From: Artocarpus heterophyllus
Lineage: Eukaryota; Streptophyta; Magnoliopsida; Rosales; Moraceae
Assembly (NCBI GenBank): GCA_025403435.1
Contig: CM046327.1
Location: 14,996,218 to 15,060,217, forward strand
DNA: 64,000 bases
Reading direction: 5' to 3'
Within the stretch, counting starts at the first letter, position 1. Every line of letters begins with the position of its first letter. The notes beneath the pieces are model-generated. The model searched no databases and was not told the DNA's origin. It was given only the letters and a program-made list of their open reading frames with translations. The position numbers and the translations under genes are program-made. Shown here piece after piece: positions 1-12,938 of this stretch.

Positions 1-96
1 GACTCTTTTGGTAAAGAGAATTTTGTGGTAGATTCCTTGGAAGACCTCAACTCAGACAAAGAAGCACAGACGGCAATGCATATGAATTCTCAATAA
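1..96 (+). other. Short open frame cut by the left window edge (possible 3' end of a coding exon)
   Basis: Frame 1 is open from the first base to a TAA at 94-96, giving 31 hydrophilic, acidic residues (start DSFGKENFVVDSLEDLNSD). The amino-acid mix looks more protein-like than the AT-rich DNA that follows, so this could be the last exon of a gene to the left. No family is recognised and a stretch this short can be open by chance. Confidence 0.2.
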
Positions 97-1910
97 TTTT
101 CGGAAGAAATTTTCCATGTAGAAGATATCTACCACCCAAGTACTAGAGAACCAATTGTTTAGTTCAACGTTAGAACCGTTAAAATTCCTGATATTTTAAT
201 TAAAGAACAACGAAGTGAGTAAGACAATGGGCAGAGAGTGTATTTCAAAGCTTAATTAAGCGATGTTTTTCACTTTCACAAAAAAAAAAAAATGTCTTGA
301 CGGGAATTCATATTTTGGAAAAATCAACTTTACACCGGTAGAGAAACGTGGATATTTTAACCATTAGATTGAGATTTTAATACTTCAATTTGTTATTGAA
401 AACGGTTTTATATCTTACGGTGTAAATTTTTAACATAAACAATCATATATCAAAACGTTAAAATTTTAATCTAATAACTAAAACACTTTACTCTACTGGT
501 GGTGCAAAATTACCCTTCATTTGAGATCTACTTTCTTTTTATAATCTTGGTTTCAAGAATATTATAACAAAATATTGTAGATGAAATGTCACCGCCCCAA
601 CCATAATGCAGAAATTTTGTGCAGATCGGATGACGATGGCTATTTTGTTTTGTTCTTAAGCTATAGTCCTCAAGTTTCCTTTTTTCATTTTTTTTTAAGT
701 GCTATAGTACTCAAGTGGAATTAATTTACACGTAAAAAGTTTGTGTCACGCCAAATTGTTGAGACCAGCTTAAATGATTTATTGCAAATTCAATAGCATC
801 CCTAAATTTTTGCCTTTCTTTAAATCAGCTCGAATATTTGTCAGATGTCCCACAGTCCAACCAATACTATTTGAACTGGCTCCAACAAGGATTGATGCCG
901 GCCTTTACATAGCCTTTCTTTGAACTGATTTTTTTTTTTAATTTTTTTTTCTCATTTTTCTTTTTTAGCTTTTCCTAAGTTGATGATGCTTTGAAGGGCC
1001 CACTTGTTGGTTTAATTTAGAGTTGTTAACCAAATTGTGTTGTATGATTGCCTTGGACTGACATTGGACGAAAACTTAAGTGATTAAAACTCTAATATAA
1101 TCTTCACTACGATAAGCTAAACATAAATAAAGTGGCTTTATTAAACGTTCAATGGTCTATAATTAGAATTGACTATCTCATGAGATCATTACAAACGTAT
1201 CCCATATTTATTCAACATTAGAACTTCCTATCAACAATGACCTCCGGGTGTGTGTACGCATGAGAGAAAATTGAAGAAATAAAATATAAATATATCCTTT
1301 CTTTGTATATTATTTGTAAAATGGTTGGTAATGGCTTCAGTCATTCTTTTTAAAAGTTGCAATTGATTGAGAGATGCCGGGTCAAATACTACAAATGCCA
1401 CTCAAAAGTTCATATATACTTCTGCATCATTCTACATTTTTTTTAATAAAAACACTCTAATACTAAGTGATATAAAAGTGATAAACTATTCCTTGCAATT
1501 AATAGGAGAGGCGCAATAAAATCCATAACACCCAAAAAATCCATACTAATTATGTTTTATTTAGTCCTTACTTTGAGGAGTTCCTAACAAATCCGTGGGC
1601 GCACCTGCAGAAGGGCTTAGGCACTTCTTCAAAGCCAAGTCACATAGGCTGCCCTTAAGTTCAAACATGCTCCTACATCAAACTTATCATGCAAATAACA
1701 CAAAATCAACAAGATTTTCTTTTTTTTTTTTTTCCTCCTCATTCATCAAACAAAACAAAAGTAATAATGTTCTTCCCATCAAGGAGTACTACTCCCTTTT
1801 GGGTACATCCTGCCAGTGCCAGATTAAATTTCATTACCATCATACAATGCACAAATACATTTTTTTCTCTCTCTCTTTGCTTTAATATTTGTATACACAT
1901 GCGTCAATAT

Positions 1911-1912
1911 AC

Positions 1913-1960
<48 letters not shown>
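1911..1960. repeat. (AT)n-(AG)n compound microsatellite
   Basis: A run of about eleven AT units is followed directly by about thirteen AG units. It lies in noncoding DNA and is likely length-polymorphic. Confidence 0.9.
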
Positions 1961-1963
<3 letters not shown>

Positions 1964-2744
1964 GTTTGTACCAGAGATATGTACGTATGTATTTATGTAT
2001 TTGTATGAATGTATCTATAGTCTGTCATACAGGAAACCGAGTGGGAAGAGGGCACATGATTCCTATCAGTTTGAAAGCAAAGGTTCCTTTTCTGAAAACT
2101 GGTACGATTTCTAAAGTGCATACCAGTGAATGAGCGGCCTTTCAAAGGGTGGGTGTAGTGTGGTGTGGGTCTGAATTTCTGATAGAGCACCAATGTCGTT
2201 GTTATTGTTGCTGGCAGGCAAATTTCATTTCAAATCCATAATTGATATTGAATATATATGCATCACTTGACCCTGACTTGTTGGGCAATACGGCAGTGTT
2301 GTTTGTTCAGAATCCATTTTCCAGGTTCACCAAACAATCCTTTCGATAAAAGCTTCTAACACTGGCTCAGGCCTTGCAGTGGGGGAACTTGGACAATGTT
2401 CAGGACTGGTAAAAGTTTGTACTGTCATCATAGATTTTAGGGTAAAATTTTCATCCTTGCAGTTAAAAACCACTTCTTCTATTGGTTATACCCCATACAC
2501 ACTGGAATAAAAAAGAAAAAAAAAATTCTTGTGCCGTAAAAGAATAAAGATGCAGATGGCTGGTCCCAGTAATAAGTAGTGGCGGGCAGGGTTTCGGTGG
2601 TGGACGAAAATAACTTTGTCTAGTTTTGTCAATGAGATGATGACGATCATAATACTAATAATAATATTAATATTAATAATGATATGTATGTGCAACTCCT
2701 TTTGTTTTTTTATCTACAATGGTGGCAATAAAACTGTTTCAAGG

Positions 2745-2905
2745 GATGTTTGAAACTTAAGTTTTAACCCATCAATTACAACTGTAAATAATGTAAAGCT
2801 CTCAACAGCTACAATAAAAAACAAAATATTACTACAATGTAAAGTTTTCACGTGCTACAGTTCTTAAACTTAAAATATAAGTTACAACTGAAGTTTCAAA
2901 TAAGA
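2745..2905. repeat. MITE-like dispersed repeat (family with the AAAGCTCTCA hallmark)
   Basis: The segment starts near TTGAAACTTAAGTTTTAA and ends near AAGTTACAACTGAAGTTTCAAA, so its ends are roughly inverted. Its middle carries AAAGCTCTCA, an alternating AT-rich core and a terminal GCTACAGT word. The same internal words recur at 7725-7915, 19997-20160 and in weaker form at 21380-21540 and 59806-59976. Boundaries are approximate and no target-site duplication was found. Confidence 0.55.
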
Positions 2906-3349
2906 GCTTAATTCTTTTTTGCTTTTCTTTTTTTGCTTTTTGAGCCAGAGATTAAACTCTAAATACCGTACAGAAGTTATACGGATGATGCTTTGCTCGC
3001 CTCCCAGCATTCAGGATCGCAATATTGAGAAAGTAATGAATTACCAACTTTTATCTTATAAAATAATAATGAGTGATTAAAGCAAAATGTGGGGTTGTTA
3101 GATCGGTCACATTAGCACTTGGAATTCAATGACAATATTGTGCCGTGTGCGTTACAGAAAGATCAGTTTCTCGATAAAACCTGTGCTTTATTGTGACAAA
3201 GGCGATTTATAATGGAATACGTCTCAATTGTAAAATTAACAAAACGAAAACAACAAATGTTGCCATGAAGCTGTTCCTAATTTCATACTAGAAGGAAAAA
3301 TATAATGATGCTAGCCTTAGGCCTGTAGATTGTACAAAATTGGAGAAAT

Positions 3350-6300
3350 TTACCACCCAGAGAAATTTTTGTATTCCCCCGAAGAAACTCCCAACTTCCT
3401 TTTCTTTGCCACAGCCGTTGAACCGCTGGCAACAGTAGCAGATTCAGTTTGAGCAATCCGTGCTTTCAAATACTTCCCAACACCACCGCCGCCAACCGGT
3501 TCAGATTCAGCTGTTCCTGTCCCTGGGTTGCTAAACCAGGACCCAACATTCTCCTGAAATATAACAGGAACAAGCAAGGTGAATATTGATCACGCAGCAA
3601 GGAAAAAAAATGCACGGCGAGCACAATTAACAGGACATTAAAGGATTTAAAAACAAACATTTTCGTCATCCTCGGCTTTCTTCTCATTTTCAGCTGCTTC
3701 TTTCTCTTCTTCCTCGTCTGGTTCTGTATAAGGATTCACAAAAACCGTAACACCGGTTATCTTAATTTCCTCCTGCAGGAAAGTAAGAGAATAAATATTA
3801 GAATTGAAACATGAGAATGCAATAGATTGCTTCTAGTCTTACGATAACATCGTACCACATAAATATATCCTGCAAACCAGAAGTTCCCCTATGGCTACTA
3901 GCGCAAACTCACACATCCAAACAAAAATCCCAGTAATACGAACATGCTCAATCAAGATTAGAACTCAACATTCAAAACATGTGTGGAACTACCTGTGCAA
4001 GTCCAAATCGAAGATGTACTTTAAATACCATGCCTACTATCAGCTCAGGGACAATATGAATGAATCATAAACTTACCAAAGGCCGATCATTATCGTCAAC
4101 AGGAACCTTTTCCATTGCTGCCAGTGTAGTCAAACCACCGACAACTCCGCCAAAAACTGTGTGTTTATAGTTCAAATGATTTGCAGACTTGTAGAGAATA
4201 AAAAACTGAGAACCATTTGTATGGGGCCCACTGTTTGCCATACTAACAACACCCCTTCCAGAATGAAGCAACTTGGAGTTTACTTCATCTTTGAATGGTT
4301 TTCCCCATATTGATTCACCTCCTCTTCCGGTACCGGTAGGATCACCACCTTGAATCATAAAATTCCTGTAATAACCGGATGACACAAGAATAGTCACAAT
4401 GTCAAAGCAAATATCATTGTATGACACACATATCAAATAATTTGTCCACATGCACCAGCACACATGAATAAAATTTAAATTAGAGTAGTTGCTGTACCGA
4501 ATATTTCTATGAAAAGCCACACCGTTGTAATAGCCACGTTCACAGAGAGTGATGAAGTTCTCACACGCCCTGGGAGTTATATCACAGTGGAGCTCAATGT
4601 TCAAATCACCATGGGTTGTATGCACTTGGACATATCCTTTCTTCTTGGGGTTCTTCTCAACTTTGACATATTCATATTCGTTTTTAGTGACAGGATCAAA
4701 AGATGTAGAAGTGAAGGATCTTGAAGCAGCACCAGTAGTGTATTGACTCTTGACCTGAAACAAATACTTGCATCAATACCGACCATGGTTGCTAAAGGAA
4801 AAAATGAAAAAAAAAAAAAAAATCAAAATTAGGATAAACATCATATGCATAGAGCAACACATAACACAAAACAAAGAATAAATTATTTTTAAAATGGCAA
4901 GTTTTTGCTACAAGCAAAAGATATTTTAGCTTCAAATTAGGGGAATGATGGTGGTGGTTTATTAGGGGAGGGTTGGATGGGCAGGGGGCTGCTGGGGCAA
5001 GAAAAAACCAACCATCTTTGCGTTTACTGGTGCCCTCTCGCCAGCCATGTGCATAGCAATTCGAGCCGTAGTTTTATCAGTTGGTGCAGCTTTTGCAGCA
5101 GCAGCGCTTCTTCCATGGACAGAAGCAGATGCAGCATCTACTATGCTGAAACCCTGAGAAGGTTTACCCTCTCCATTTGATTTTTTTCCTGAATCTTCTT
5201 TAATGCGTGATCTTGCAGCCAAAATTGCAGCAAGTGCTGCAGCCCTTTCATTCTGTGCCTTACTGCCACCTCCTCCAAGCAAAGCAGTTTGCTTTGCTTT
5301 CTCCGTACCAAGCTCTGCCAACATCTGCTTGATATCTCCAGAGACATTTATGTTATATGCTGTGTCTGAATTCATTTTCTTCAACTCTGCAAGAAGAAAC
5401 TGAATAAATAAAAATAATTAAACCGCAAAAACGTAAAATGAACAAGAAGTGGACCTACATTGTGGATGAAGCCTTTAGCTCACCTTCATCGTCAACTTTT
5501 AAGCTTTTTTTGACATGATCAAAATCCAAGAGAACCTTGCTGTCAAGAGCATTAGGATTCTGCAAATGATACTTGTGAGGACAGGCATATAATACGCAAG
5601 CAAGAAAAAACTATTAATCAGAATTTCACTGGAAAAAACTGGAATTTCAAGAACGACCACTAACCTGAATGGTAATAAGATCCTCCCTAGTAAATGGTTC
5701 ATCAGTGAGAAGCTCCTTCCAGTTCTTTGTCTTAATGTTTAGTTCTTTAATTGCCTATACAGTAACATATGATGAACTTGAGAAGATTCCACCCGCACAT
5801 AGACAGACGGGAGAAAAGAACGTCGTACTACAAAAGACACAACCAACAGTAAGAGACAGCAGATAACAAACCTCATAGCAAAATACATTTCCTGTAGTCT
5901 TCACAGCAACTATGTGTGTAAATTCAGTAAAAACTTTGTTCAACACCGGGCAATGGAACTCTCCTACAAAAAGAAGTGACAGCAGGTTTTGAATTAGCTA
6001 ATATGAGGAAGCAAACTAATGATAAATAATCTAGTTTAAGCAAATAATATCAACGTTTTCTAACAAAGGTGGTTTCTCAAGACAAGCTAGCATGACTATA
6101 AGTTCAATATCATAAACCTTAGCTGATAAATATCAACATAAAATGAAACATCGAACCACATGGGAGGCCATCCTTCTGAAAAAAAACAAAAATGAACTAC
6201 AGAAATTGAGTCAATTTAATTCCTAACAGGCACTTGCATGACTGAACCATATAGCATGTCATACAATAATTCCACACAACAGAAGGTACTACTTTTATAC

Positions 6301-7150
6301 CTTGCATTTTAAGCTTATTATCAATACATTGCATGAATTTTGTGCGCTCTCAATAATTCCAGTTTTATCTCAAATTTATACTCCTCTCAGTCAAATGCTG
6401 ATTGTAACCACAAAATGATCGCTTTACTAGCTGTGATGATAATCTTTAAAGAGTAAGGTCCGTGTGCGCTCATCGTTCAAACTCAAACCTAGTAGTTTAC
6501 CAAAGAGAAAACATTGATTTGATGTGAAACTCAAATTCAAAAATATAAGGTTGAAAACATCCAAAATATATAGTCCATGTTTTTTATGAGCTTAAAATGT
6601 AGATATGAATATGAATAGTAGATAAAGCCTTAAAAAAATAAGAAAAAGAAAACGCTAACCTTCAGCATTCTTGTGGAAAGTAAGCGGGATGAGATCCTCC
6701 TGCTTCAGGGGAGCCCCAGTAACGGGATGTTTCCCATACTTTCTAATATATGGAATTATATTCCTGCACCAATTTCCCCATATCAATCCAAAACTTATGC
6801 AATTCATTAAATTAAATTAAGGAATTAAAAAATTAAAACTTTGAGATACCCACATAATATCAAAGACACTCCCATCAGCAGTGCAAACAGGATCTTCAAA
6901 AGGAGTAAATGTGACCCTGCATAATAAATTTATAAACTTATCAACATAATATGAAAAATTAAACACACACACATATATATAGATGTACACATATATAGAG
7001 AGAGAGAGAAGAGAGAGAATACGAGCAGCAATAGAAAGGAAGGCGTTTGAAGGGGGTGGAGGTGGGCTTGGACTTGGCGCCGCCCCATTCGGTGGCCCAC
7101 TCCGTCTTGGTGATGAACATTCGGTCCTTGCTATGCTGTTTCTTCCCCAT
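3350..7150 (-). CDS. PUB49: U-box E3 ubiquitin ligase fused to a cyclophilin-type peptidyl-prolyl isomerase (PUB49/CYP65, PPIL2 type)
   Basis: Eleven exons (minus strand) at 7023-7150, 6854-6916, 6660-6763, 5872-5963, 5665-5754, 5484-5559, 5013-5386, 4498-4754, 4077-4365, 3659-3772 and 3350-3553 join in phase with GT-AG introns to give 596 residues, close to the roughly 595 of the Arabidopsis protein as remembered. The N-terminus [18 protein letters not shown] is the family signature. A U-box covers about residues 34-107 (cross-brace without zinc ligands), followed by an alanine-rich linker, then a cyclophilin domain at about 350-500 with [14 protein letters not shown] (390-403) and GSQFF (446-450). 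The cyclosporin-contact Trp of classic cyclophilins is replaced by His in ANHLNYKH, as in Arabidopsis from memory. The C-terminus has a KKRK basic patch suited to nuclear import. Family members are nuclear and spliceosome-linked; ubiquitin ligase activity is inferred from the U-box. Intron 1 carries a CA/TA/GA microsatellite. The gene looks intact. Confidence 0.96.
6963..7018. repeat. CA/TA/GA microsatellite in intron 1 of the U-box/cyclophilin gene
   Basis: Short CA, TA and GA runs follow one another within 100 bases of the exon 1 donor (7022). It is simple repeat DNA that may vary in length without altering the protein. Confidence 0.8.
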
Positions 7151-7190
7151 TTTCTTATCTCTCTCAAGCTCAAGCTCAGCCCCTTCGCTC

Positions 7191-7259
7191 AAACCCTAGA
7201 TCACCAAAACTACAGATTCTGATTCAGCAAATCAATCCACTCGGAGAAAAGTTAGGGTT
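7191..7259. promoter_or_regulatory. Pair of telo-box motifs in opposite orientation
   Basis: AAACCCTAG lies at 7191-7199 and its inverted form TTAGGGTTT at 7252-7260, both just upstream of the minus-strand start codon (7150). Telo boxes are common near transcription starts of plant genes for translation and cell growth. Here they sit in the likely 5' UTR or core promoter. Confidence 0.6.
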
Positions 7260-7724
7260 TGTCCTTCTACTTGCAACTACTCAGCTTATGCTCCGAGTCT
7301 AGAGAGAGAGAATAGAGAGAGAACGTGTCCGGCGGTTCTTTGCTTCTGAGTTCGCCGGTTTCGAAACTAGTCTTTTGACTCTCTTCATGTACGCCAAGGA
7401 AGGAAGGGCCTTGAAAACCTTTTTTTGAAGCCCAATACTTTCTCCCGTTCTCCATTTCGGCTTGGTCCTGACAAAGGGAAGTTTTCATTAACATTACCTT
7501 TTGAAATTTATTTTTTTATAAACATCACTTTATATATGTTTATTTATGCTATAATTTGACATATAATGTAAACAACACTGTAACGTTTACTTTTTTAAGT
7601 GTAGTTTGAATAAACATAACTTTTAAAAATATAACATGATATGTGACAAATATTTTTTTAAAGATGATGTTTATAAAAATCTCTCGTTATTTAATTCAAA
7701 CTGAATTGACATTTTAAATTAGGC

Positions 7725-7915
7725 TAAACTGTCTAATTTATAAGGTATTTAACCAACTCAATTCTTATTCATCAATTTTAATTAAAAAGTGTAAAGTTTT
7801 TACATACTATATTGTAAAACAAAAGTATGTTATATTATAAAGCTCTCACATGCTATAGTATTTTCAATTCTAATTTTTAATTTCAACTCACTTCCTAAAC
7901 ACCCTATCAGAATTC
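7725..7915. repeat. MITE-like dispersed repeat (AAAGCTCTCA family)
   Basis: AT-rich segment carrying AAAGCTCTCACATGCTATAGT, close to the internal word of the repeat at 2745-2905. Its right edge reads like CCTAAACACCCT, similar to the CCAAACACC ends of related copies. Ends are approximate. Confidence 0.45.
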
Positions 7916-8505
7916 AAATCACCTTTTATTTCAACATTTCAAATCAACAATTTTTTTTGCGTTCAAATTAATATTTTAACTCCCATATAATTGGATTTAT
8001 AATTTTCACTATTATTTCATATTTTTTAAAATTAAAAAACTTTTTTTAAAATATGTCATATTTATTTTTTAATTAAATAAATTTTTCATACTTCAAACTA
8101 AAGATATCAATACTCATTTAAACATAGATTTGGTTAAAATTTCTTATTCAAATTAACACTTTAATTAGTGTTTAAACTACATGGTTCCACTTTTTTTTAA
8201 AAAAAAAAGAATTTTCATAAAAGCACATTTTAAGAATCTTTTTTTATAAATATTATATATGCTTATTATGGTACAACTTAATATATAATATAAATAATAA
8301 TATAACGTAAACTTTTTTATAAATATAGCGTAAAAAAACACTAACTTTTAAAGTATGGGATGACACCTAATTTTCTCCCACCAAAAAAAATTTTCAAATC
8401 AACATGGACCAGCGGACCAAACGGGGGGGGCTTATAGCCCAGCCCAGGAAGCCCAATAGCATGACAAATCCATTCGAGTGCTTCAGCAACGAGTATCCGA
8501 AGGAA

Positions 8506-10710
8506 ATGGGAGAGCCGAGTGAAAGCAGCAACAGTAGCGGAGAAGAAGACGGCGACGCCGAGTGGAGAAGAGCCATCGACTCGGTCGCCGCCACCACATC
8601 TTCTTACGTGGCTTCCTTCCTCAACAGAGGCTCTTCCGCCGCCAAAAAATCTTCTGTTCCCGCTGACGACGGCGACCATGGCCGTAACCAAAAACCCAAG
8701 CACTACCAAATCAAGGTCGCCCATTAATCTCTCTCTCTCTCTCCTTTTTTTTATTTAATAAAATCTCGCTTATGTAACGGATTTTCCTAATTTTCTCTTG
8801 TTTACTCTAATAATTATTGGGGCAAAAAAAAAAAAAAAGCTGAATATCGAATCCTGGATAATTGAGACGTTGAATACGGTGCTTCAATTTACTGTCGTCG
8901 TTTAATGTTTCTGTTAGTTTGTTATTTTTGTTGTCGTTTGATCAGCTTTTTCCTTGTTTTTGATTTATTGTTGTCGTTTTTTCGTGTTTTTGTTCTTCTT
9001 TATTAATTTTGGAAATTGAAGGGAGGAAAGGACGAGCTTTGCATTGGTGCGACGAAAATCACATCAACGACTTTCAAACAATTCTTTTCGTTTTCGTTTT
9101 GCCGTCGTTGAACTATTACTAATTGTCAGCTAAAACATGCTATGAGAAAGCGATAAAAGAACAAAATTACCGTTTGTTGTAAATATAAAACATGGTTTTT
9201 AGAGTCTAACGAAGGTTATAGTTTTCGAATTGGTATAGATATGTTATGGAAACTTTTTGGTTTAAAGTTAACGTGGAATGGTTCATTTGCCCTTCTGTTG
9301 CTGGGTTAGTTTGTCTGGGACTGAAAGAAGCTTCTTTTATTGCAGGCACAAAAGATTTTGGATGATATCTTAGAGAAGACTTTGGTGATGGTGAAAGACG
9401 ATTCTATTGGTGCCCCAGATACTGATCCTTTGAGTAATGGAGGGGAAGATACTGAGCCTACGAGTAATGGAGGCGGTATTCGCTTGTTTAAGCATTCTAC
9501 CCCCGGGATAGTGCTTGATCATATAGGTAAGCATATCATTGTAATCTAATATTTTCCGTTTTTTGCCAAATTATTGGAGAAATGACTAATTGATGATTGG
9601 TCCTTGCAATGCTGAACTGGTGGACTAAATATAGATACCCACTATTCATTATGCCAATCTCTCTCTCTCTTTCTCTTCTTTTTTTTTTTTTTTTTTTTGG
9701 CCTGTCAATAGACTTTTCCTTTTGTTTCTTTGATCGTCTTTCCTCTCCCTTTATAACAACCATATAACTTCTGATTATCTTGCATGCTAGTAGGGCCCAA
9801 GAACTTGACATGTTGGTTTAAAGTAATAAAAAAAATGGGCTGGTTTTCTTGGAAGGGTGTAGTATTATTTGCAGCAGCGGTCCTTGTATATTGTGTTAAC
9901 AATGGAAAGATGATTGAAAGAAAAAAAAATCTATATTTGACAGGGCTTCTTCCTGTACCTGTGAATTTCATTTGACTGTTCACCGATTCGGTCAATCAAA
10001 TAAATATAGTAAATGCGTTGGTCTGAAAATAAATGACTTGTTAGTTATGGAATATCATTCTCGTCAGAGAAACCTGATTTTATGATCAAATATGACTCCT
10101 TAAGAGGAAACTGTTGTAGCAATAGCATCACTTCTATCTCTCTTTACTGTCCTGATAATCCTCCCAAGTGTGGCCATGCAATTTCAGAATTTGAACATTC
10201 CATTCTTGGAGAGTTTTTGAATTAGAAAGTTGTCGGCCTACAACTGCCCCCCGGTGTCCATGCACGGTGTATTTCTGCGTGCTTTACAGCCAAATTTATC
10301 ATTGATAACTAACTTAGTGTACATGTCATCAGATGAGCCTCAACAACCAAGAAAGAAGCCAAAAATTCTTCCCGGAGAAGAAATCAATGAGAAGTCAAAA
10401 AAGGTCTGCTCCTTGATCTATGTTCACTTTATTGCGCTTGCTATTTCATTATCAATATTCCGGTGTTACATTTTATGCGGGGTTACAGTTCAAGAGAAGA
10501 ATTCAATCTGTTGCTGTTGATGGGCAAGACATAATGGCTGCAGCACGAGATGCAAGCCAAAAGTCATTAGTGAGGCTACAAGCTAAAGAGGCAGCGGCAG
10601 AGGAAGCAGCAAAGAGGGAAGAGGGGAGAGTTGCTGAATTGAAAAGGATAAGGGGAGAGAGATGGCTTCCTTCTATTGCCAGAGAAATGACTCCATTCCG
10701 GAAGTGTTAG
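8506..10710 (+). CDS. Plant protein of unknown function, acidic N-terminus and basic coiled-coil C-terminus
   Basis: Four exons at 8506-8715, 9346-9526, 10333-10403 and 10489-10710 join in phase with GT-AG introns to give 227 residues ending in FRKC. The ATG at 8506 was chosen because it has A at -3 and G at +4; in-frame ATGs at 8404 and 8461 would add up to 34 residues of poor quality. Residues 1-70 are rich in Ser, Glu and Asp ([20 protein letters not shown]). The middle holds a PRKKPK basic motif, and the last exon predicts a charged helix of Ala, Glu, Lys and Arg (about 165-215) ending in [12 protein letters not shown]. No enzyme or DNA-binding domain is recognised. It is head-to-head with the U-box/cyclophilin gene. 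Its place in the local gene order suggests it matches the uncharacterised Arabidopsis gene At3g49890; that is inference from position and was not checked. Nuclear location is a guess from the basic motif. Confidence 0.82.
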
Positions 10711-11019
10711 AACTCCTAGGAAGGTGCTTTTGGGTTTTGCACAAAGTTTTGGGTAGAATTGTGTCTGGTAAAATAACTTAAAAGTGATTAAAGAACGATA
10801 TACATTTCACAAAACCGGATGCATTTTTAAAGCAAATTTGAGAAGTTGGTAATAGGTAGTTTTTGGATTATGATTGAGATGGGAACCAACTAAAGTAAAA
10901 TTCTAAAGCATAGTCGACTGATCACGGAAATGCATATCCTTTTTGCGTCCAAGTGCATGGATCTTTTGCAAAATTGGTCAAAGAATGTTTTATTCGCAAA
11001 AAATAATGTGTCATAGGTC

Positions 11020-11215
11020 GTTTTATATTGCTGTCGTTTTTATTTCAGAGAAAACGACATGTTGTTTCTTTTTGTTGTTCTTTCTGTCGTTTTGATGTGA
11101 AAGAACATGTCGTTCTTCAACGGCGAACGACTGCTTTTATCTGTTAATTGTAAAGACAAAAACGGCATCTCGTCCACACCTGATAAAGAATGACATGTCG
11201 TCTCCTTAAAACCCC
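11020..11215. repeat. Cluster of short GTCGTT/AACGAC motifs
   Basis: Six or more copies of GTCGTT, ACGACAT or their complements occur within about 200 bases, in both orientations. Such clusters are typical of subterminal regions of CACTA or Mutator-type DNA transposons. No CACTA end or target-site duplication was seen beside it, so the assignment is tentative. Confidence 0.35.
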
Positions 11216-12498
11216 ACACCCGCGGCCAAAAACAAAATGGTCTTTTTGCACCAAGTGTTGCCTGCTTTAGGCATCCCCTGTCTGATAATGTCTATTTATA
11301 CATAATATTATAATAATATCAAAATTTTAAAAATATAAGACTCGAAATACCGGTTTTAACCCTTTTTTGTATTTTAAGCACATTTTTGTTTCTACAATTG
11401 TTTAATTTTTTTTTTGGGTATTTTATACAAAGTTGTCTTGACCTTCTTATTACCACAGTCAATTTTTTGCAATCAATTTTATTTATTTATTTTATTTTTA
11501 TTTTTTTGAGATTTGATATCTTTTTTTTTTTTTGGTATCTTAGTTTCTCTGACATTAAATTTTTGAATTTCCTATTCAAAAAAGAAAAAGAAAATTTTCA
11601 ATTTCAAACGTCTTTCATTCCTTTATTCCTACGTTTTTATTGATGTGCCTTGATATTTGAAACTTTTTCCTCCCATTAATCCACTCAACACTGGAAAGCT
11701 TTTTTAAATAGTTCATGAATTCGACTTTCTTTTTTTTTTTTTTCCTTTTGGTTTCTTCCATTTTCGTTTGCAGTTAGCTTGTTTTCTTCTCTTGGTTTCT
11801 TCTATTGATGTCTTATGTTGTTGGATTTTATTTCCCTTTCGGTTTCTTCATTTTGGCGTCTTCATTTTTTTCATGTTCATCAACTTTATTTGTTGATTTA
11901 TTTTTATTAGTCTTTCGATAACCTTTTTTATTTTTTGTTCGGGAAGATTCTGCGTTTGTTTTCCTTTTGGTTGGTTTGTGTTGCTTGAGATTTCACCTTT
12001 TTGTAGAGATGTTCTGAATAAATATTATCATGTTATTAACTAAAAACACTGAAAATTTAATCGATTTTTAATGATTCTTTTGTTTTGTGTGTTTACTGTT
12101 CCTTTCAATTCGTTATCATAATTTTAGCTTTCGGTATGATAACGAAAATGATTTTACATATTGGAATATGAATATCGAGTATTTTATTCTTGTTGATAAT
12201 GACGTTATCTTTTTCATAATGAAATTGCTATATTAGTAATCACTATTATGAAACAAATATCCTGAAGAATATTACAAGCTACTTGCCTACCTACGGTGAT
12301 GTTATTATGAACAACAACCCAGTGCATATTCTCTTTTGTTAAATTATAAAATAATAATATGAAAATTATAAATAAATGTGTACACAAGGTCATGAAACTC
12401 TGTCATAAAATGAAATATGAAAATCATAATAAATTCATCATTGTCGCGATGAAAATATTTTTACTTAATATTATTACCATAATAAATTCATCATTGGG

Positions 12499-12938
12499 AT
12501 GTTTATCTTTTTATACTATTTATTTTAGGTTTATTTAAAAACTATATCTTTAGTTTATAATCTCATCAAATATATATTTTTAGATTAGATTTAATATACA
12601 AAACTAAACCTTACCTCAGTCTACAGTTAATTTTTATCTTTAAAATGACTAAATTATTCTTTAATAAAAGAGAAAATTATTAAATCTTTCAAAAAATAAA
12701 AAGCATAAGATGAAACACACAAAACACCAATTTTGAGAGTATTCTATACATTTTTAAAGTCAAGACCCTTAGTATAAATTTTTTTAAAAAAAATTATTAA
12801 AGTTAAAGATTGAGCGGGAAAAAATACAAAATTTGTGTATTAAATACAATTTGAAGGTATACATTTCATGAAATCAAAAACCAAACGCATAGTATTTGAA
12901 TAAACTAAAATACAACATATAAAAAAGGTAAATAACTC
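12499..12938. mobile_element. Non-autonomous element with long terminal inverted repeats (copy 1)
   Basis: The left arm (about 12499-12580, starting GTTTATCTTTTTATAC) is matched in inverted, imperfect form by the right arm (about 12855-12938). Both arms also resemble the arms of the element at 19908-20690. The 440-bp length and lack of coding capacity fit a MITE-type derivative of a DNA transposon. No target-site duplication was resolved. Confidence 0.55.

Larger units (their letters stand above)
97..3349. other. Intergenic region left of the U-box/cyclophilin gene
   Basis: No supported gene. The stretch is AT-rich with many stops in all frames; ORFs of 60-96 codons here are low-complexity or runs of Phe/Ser. 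It holds an (AT)n(AG)n microsatellite at 1911-1960, a MITE-like repeat at 2745-2905, and a less AT-rich block at about 2010-2460 for which no coding potential or known RNA could be seen. The segment next to 3350 should contain the 3' UTR of the minus-strand gene, but its end was not located. Confidence 0.5.
7151..8505. promoter_or_regulatory. Divergent promoter region shared by the U-box/cyclophilin gene and its plus-strand neighbour
   Basis: The two start codons face away from each other across 1355 bases. The 300 bases next to the minus-strand gene are GC-richer and hold telo-box motifs and a GA-rich run (about 7300-7325), as expected for a 5' UTR and core promoter of a constitutive gene. 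From about 7490 to 8350 the DNA is very AT-rich and contains a MITE-like repeat at 7725-7915. No TATA box could be assigned with confidence on either side. Confidence 0.55.

Noticed and set aside
4509..4786. ORFs overlapping the cyclophilin exon at 4498-4754
   Set aside because: They are antisense or frame-shifted shadows of the conserved PPIase coding exon.
11386..11643. 85-codon Phe-rich ORF
   Set aside because: It is encoded by T-rich low-complexity DNA and lacks any conserved pattern.
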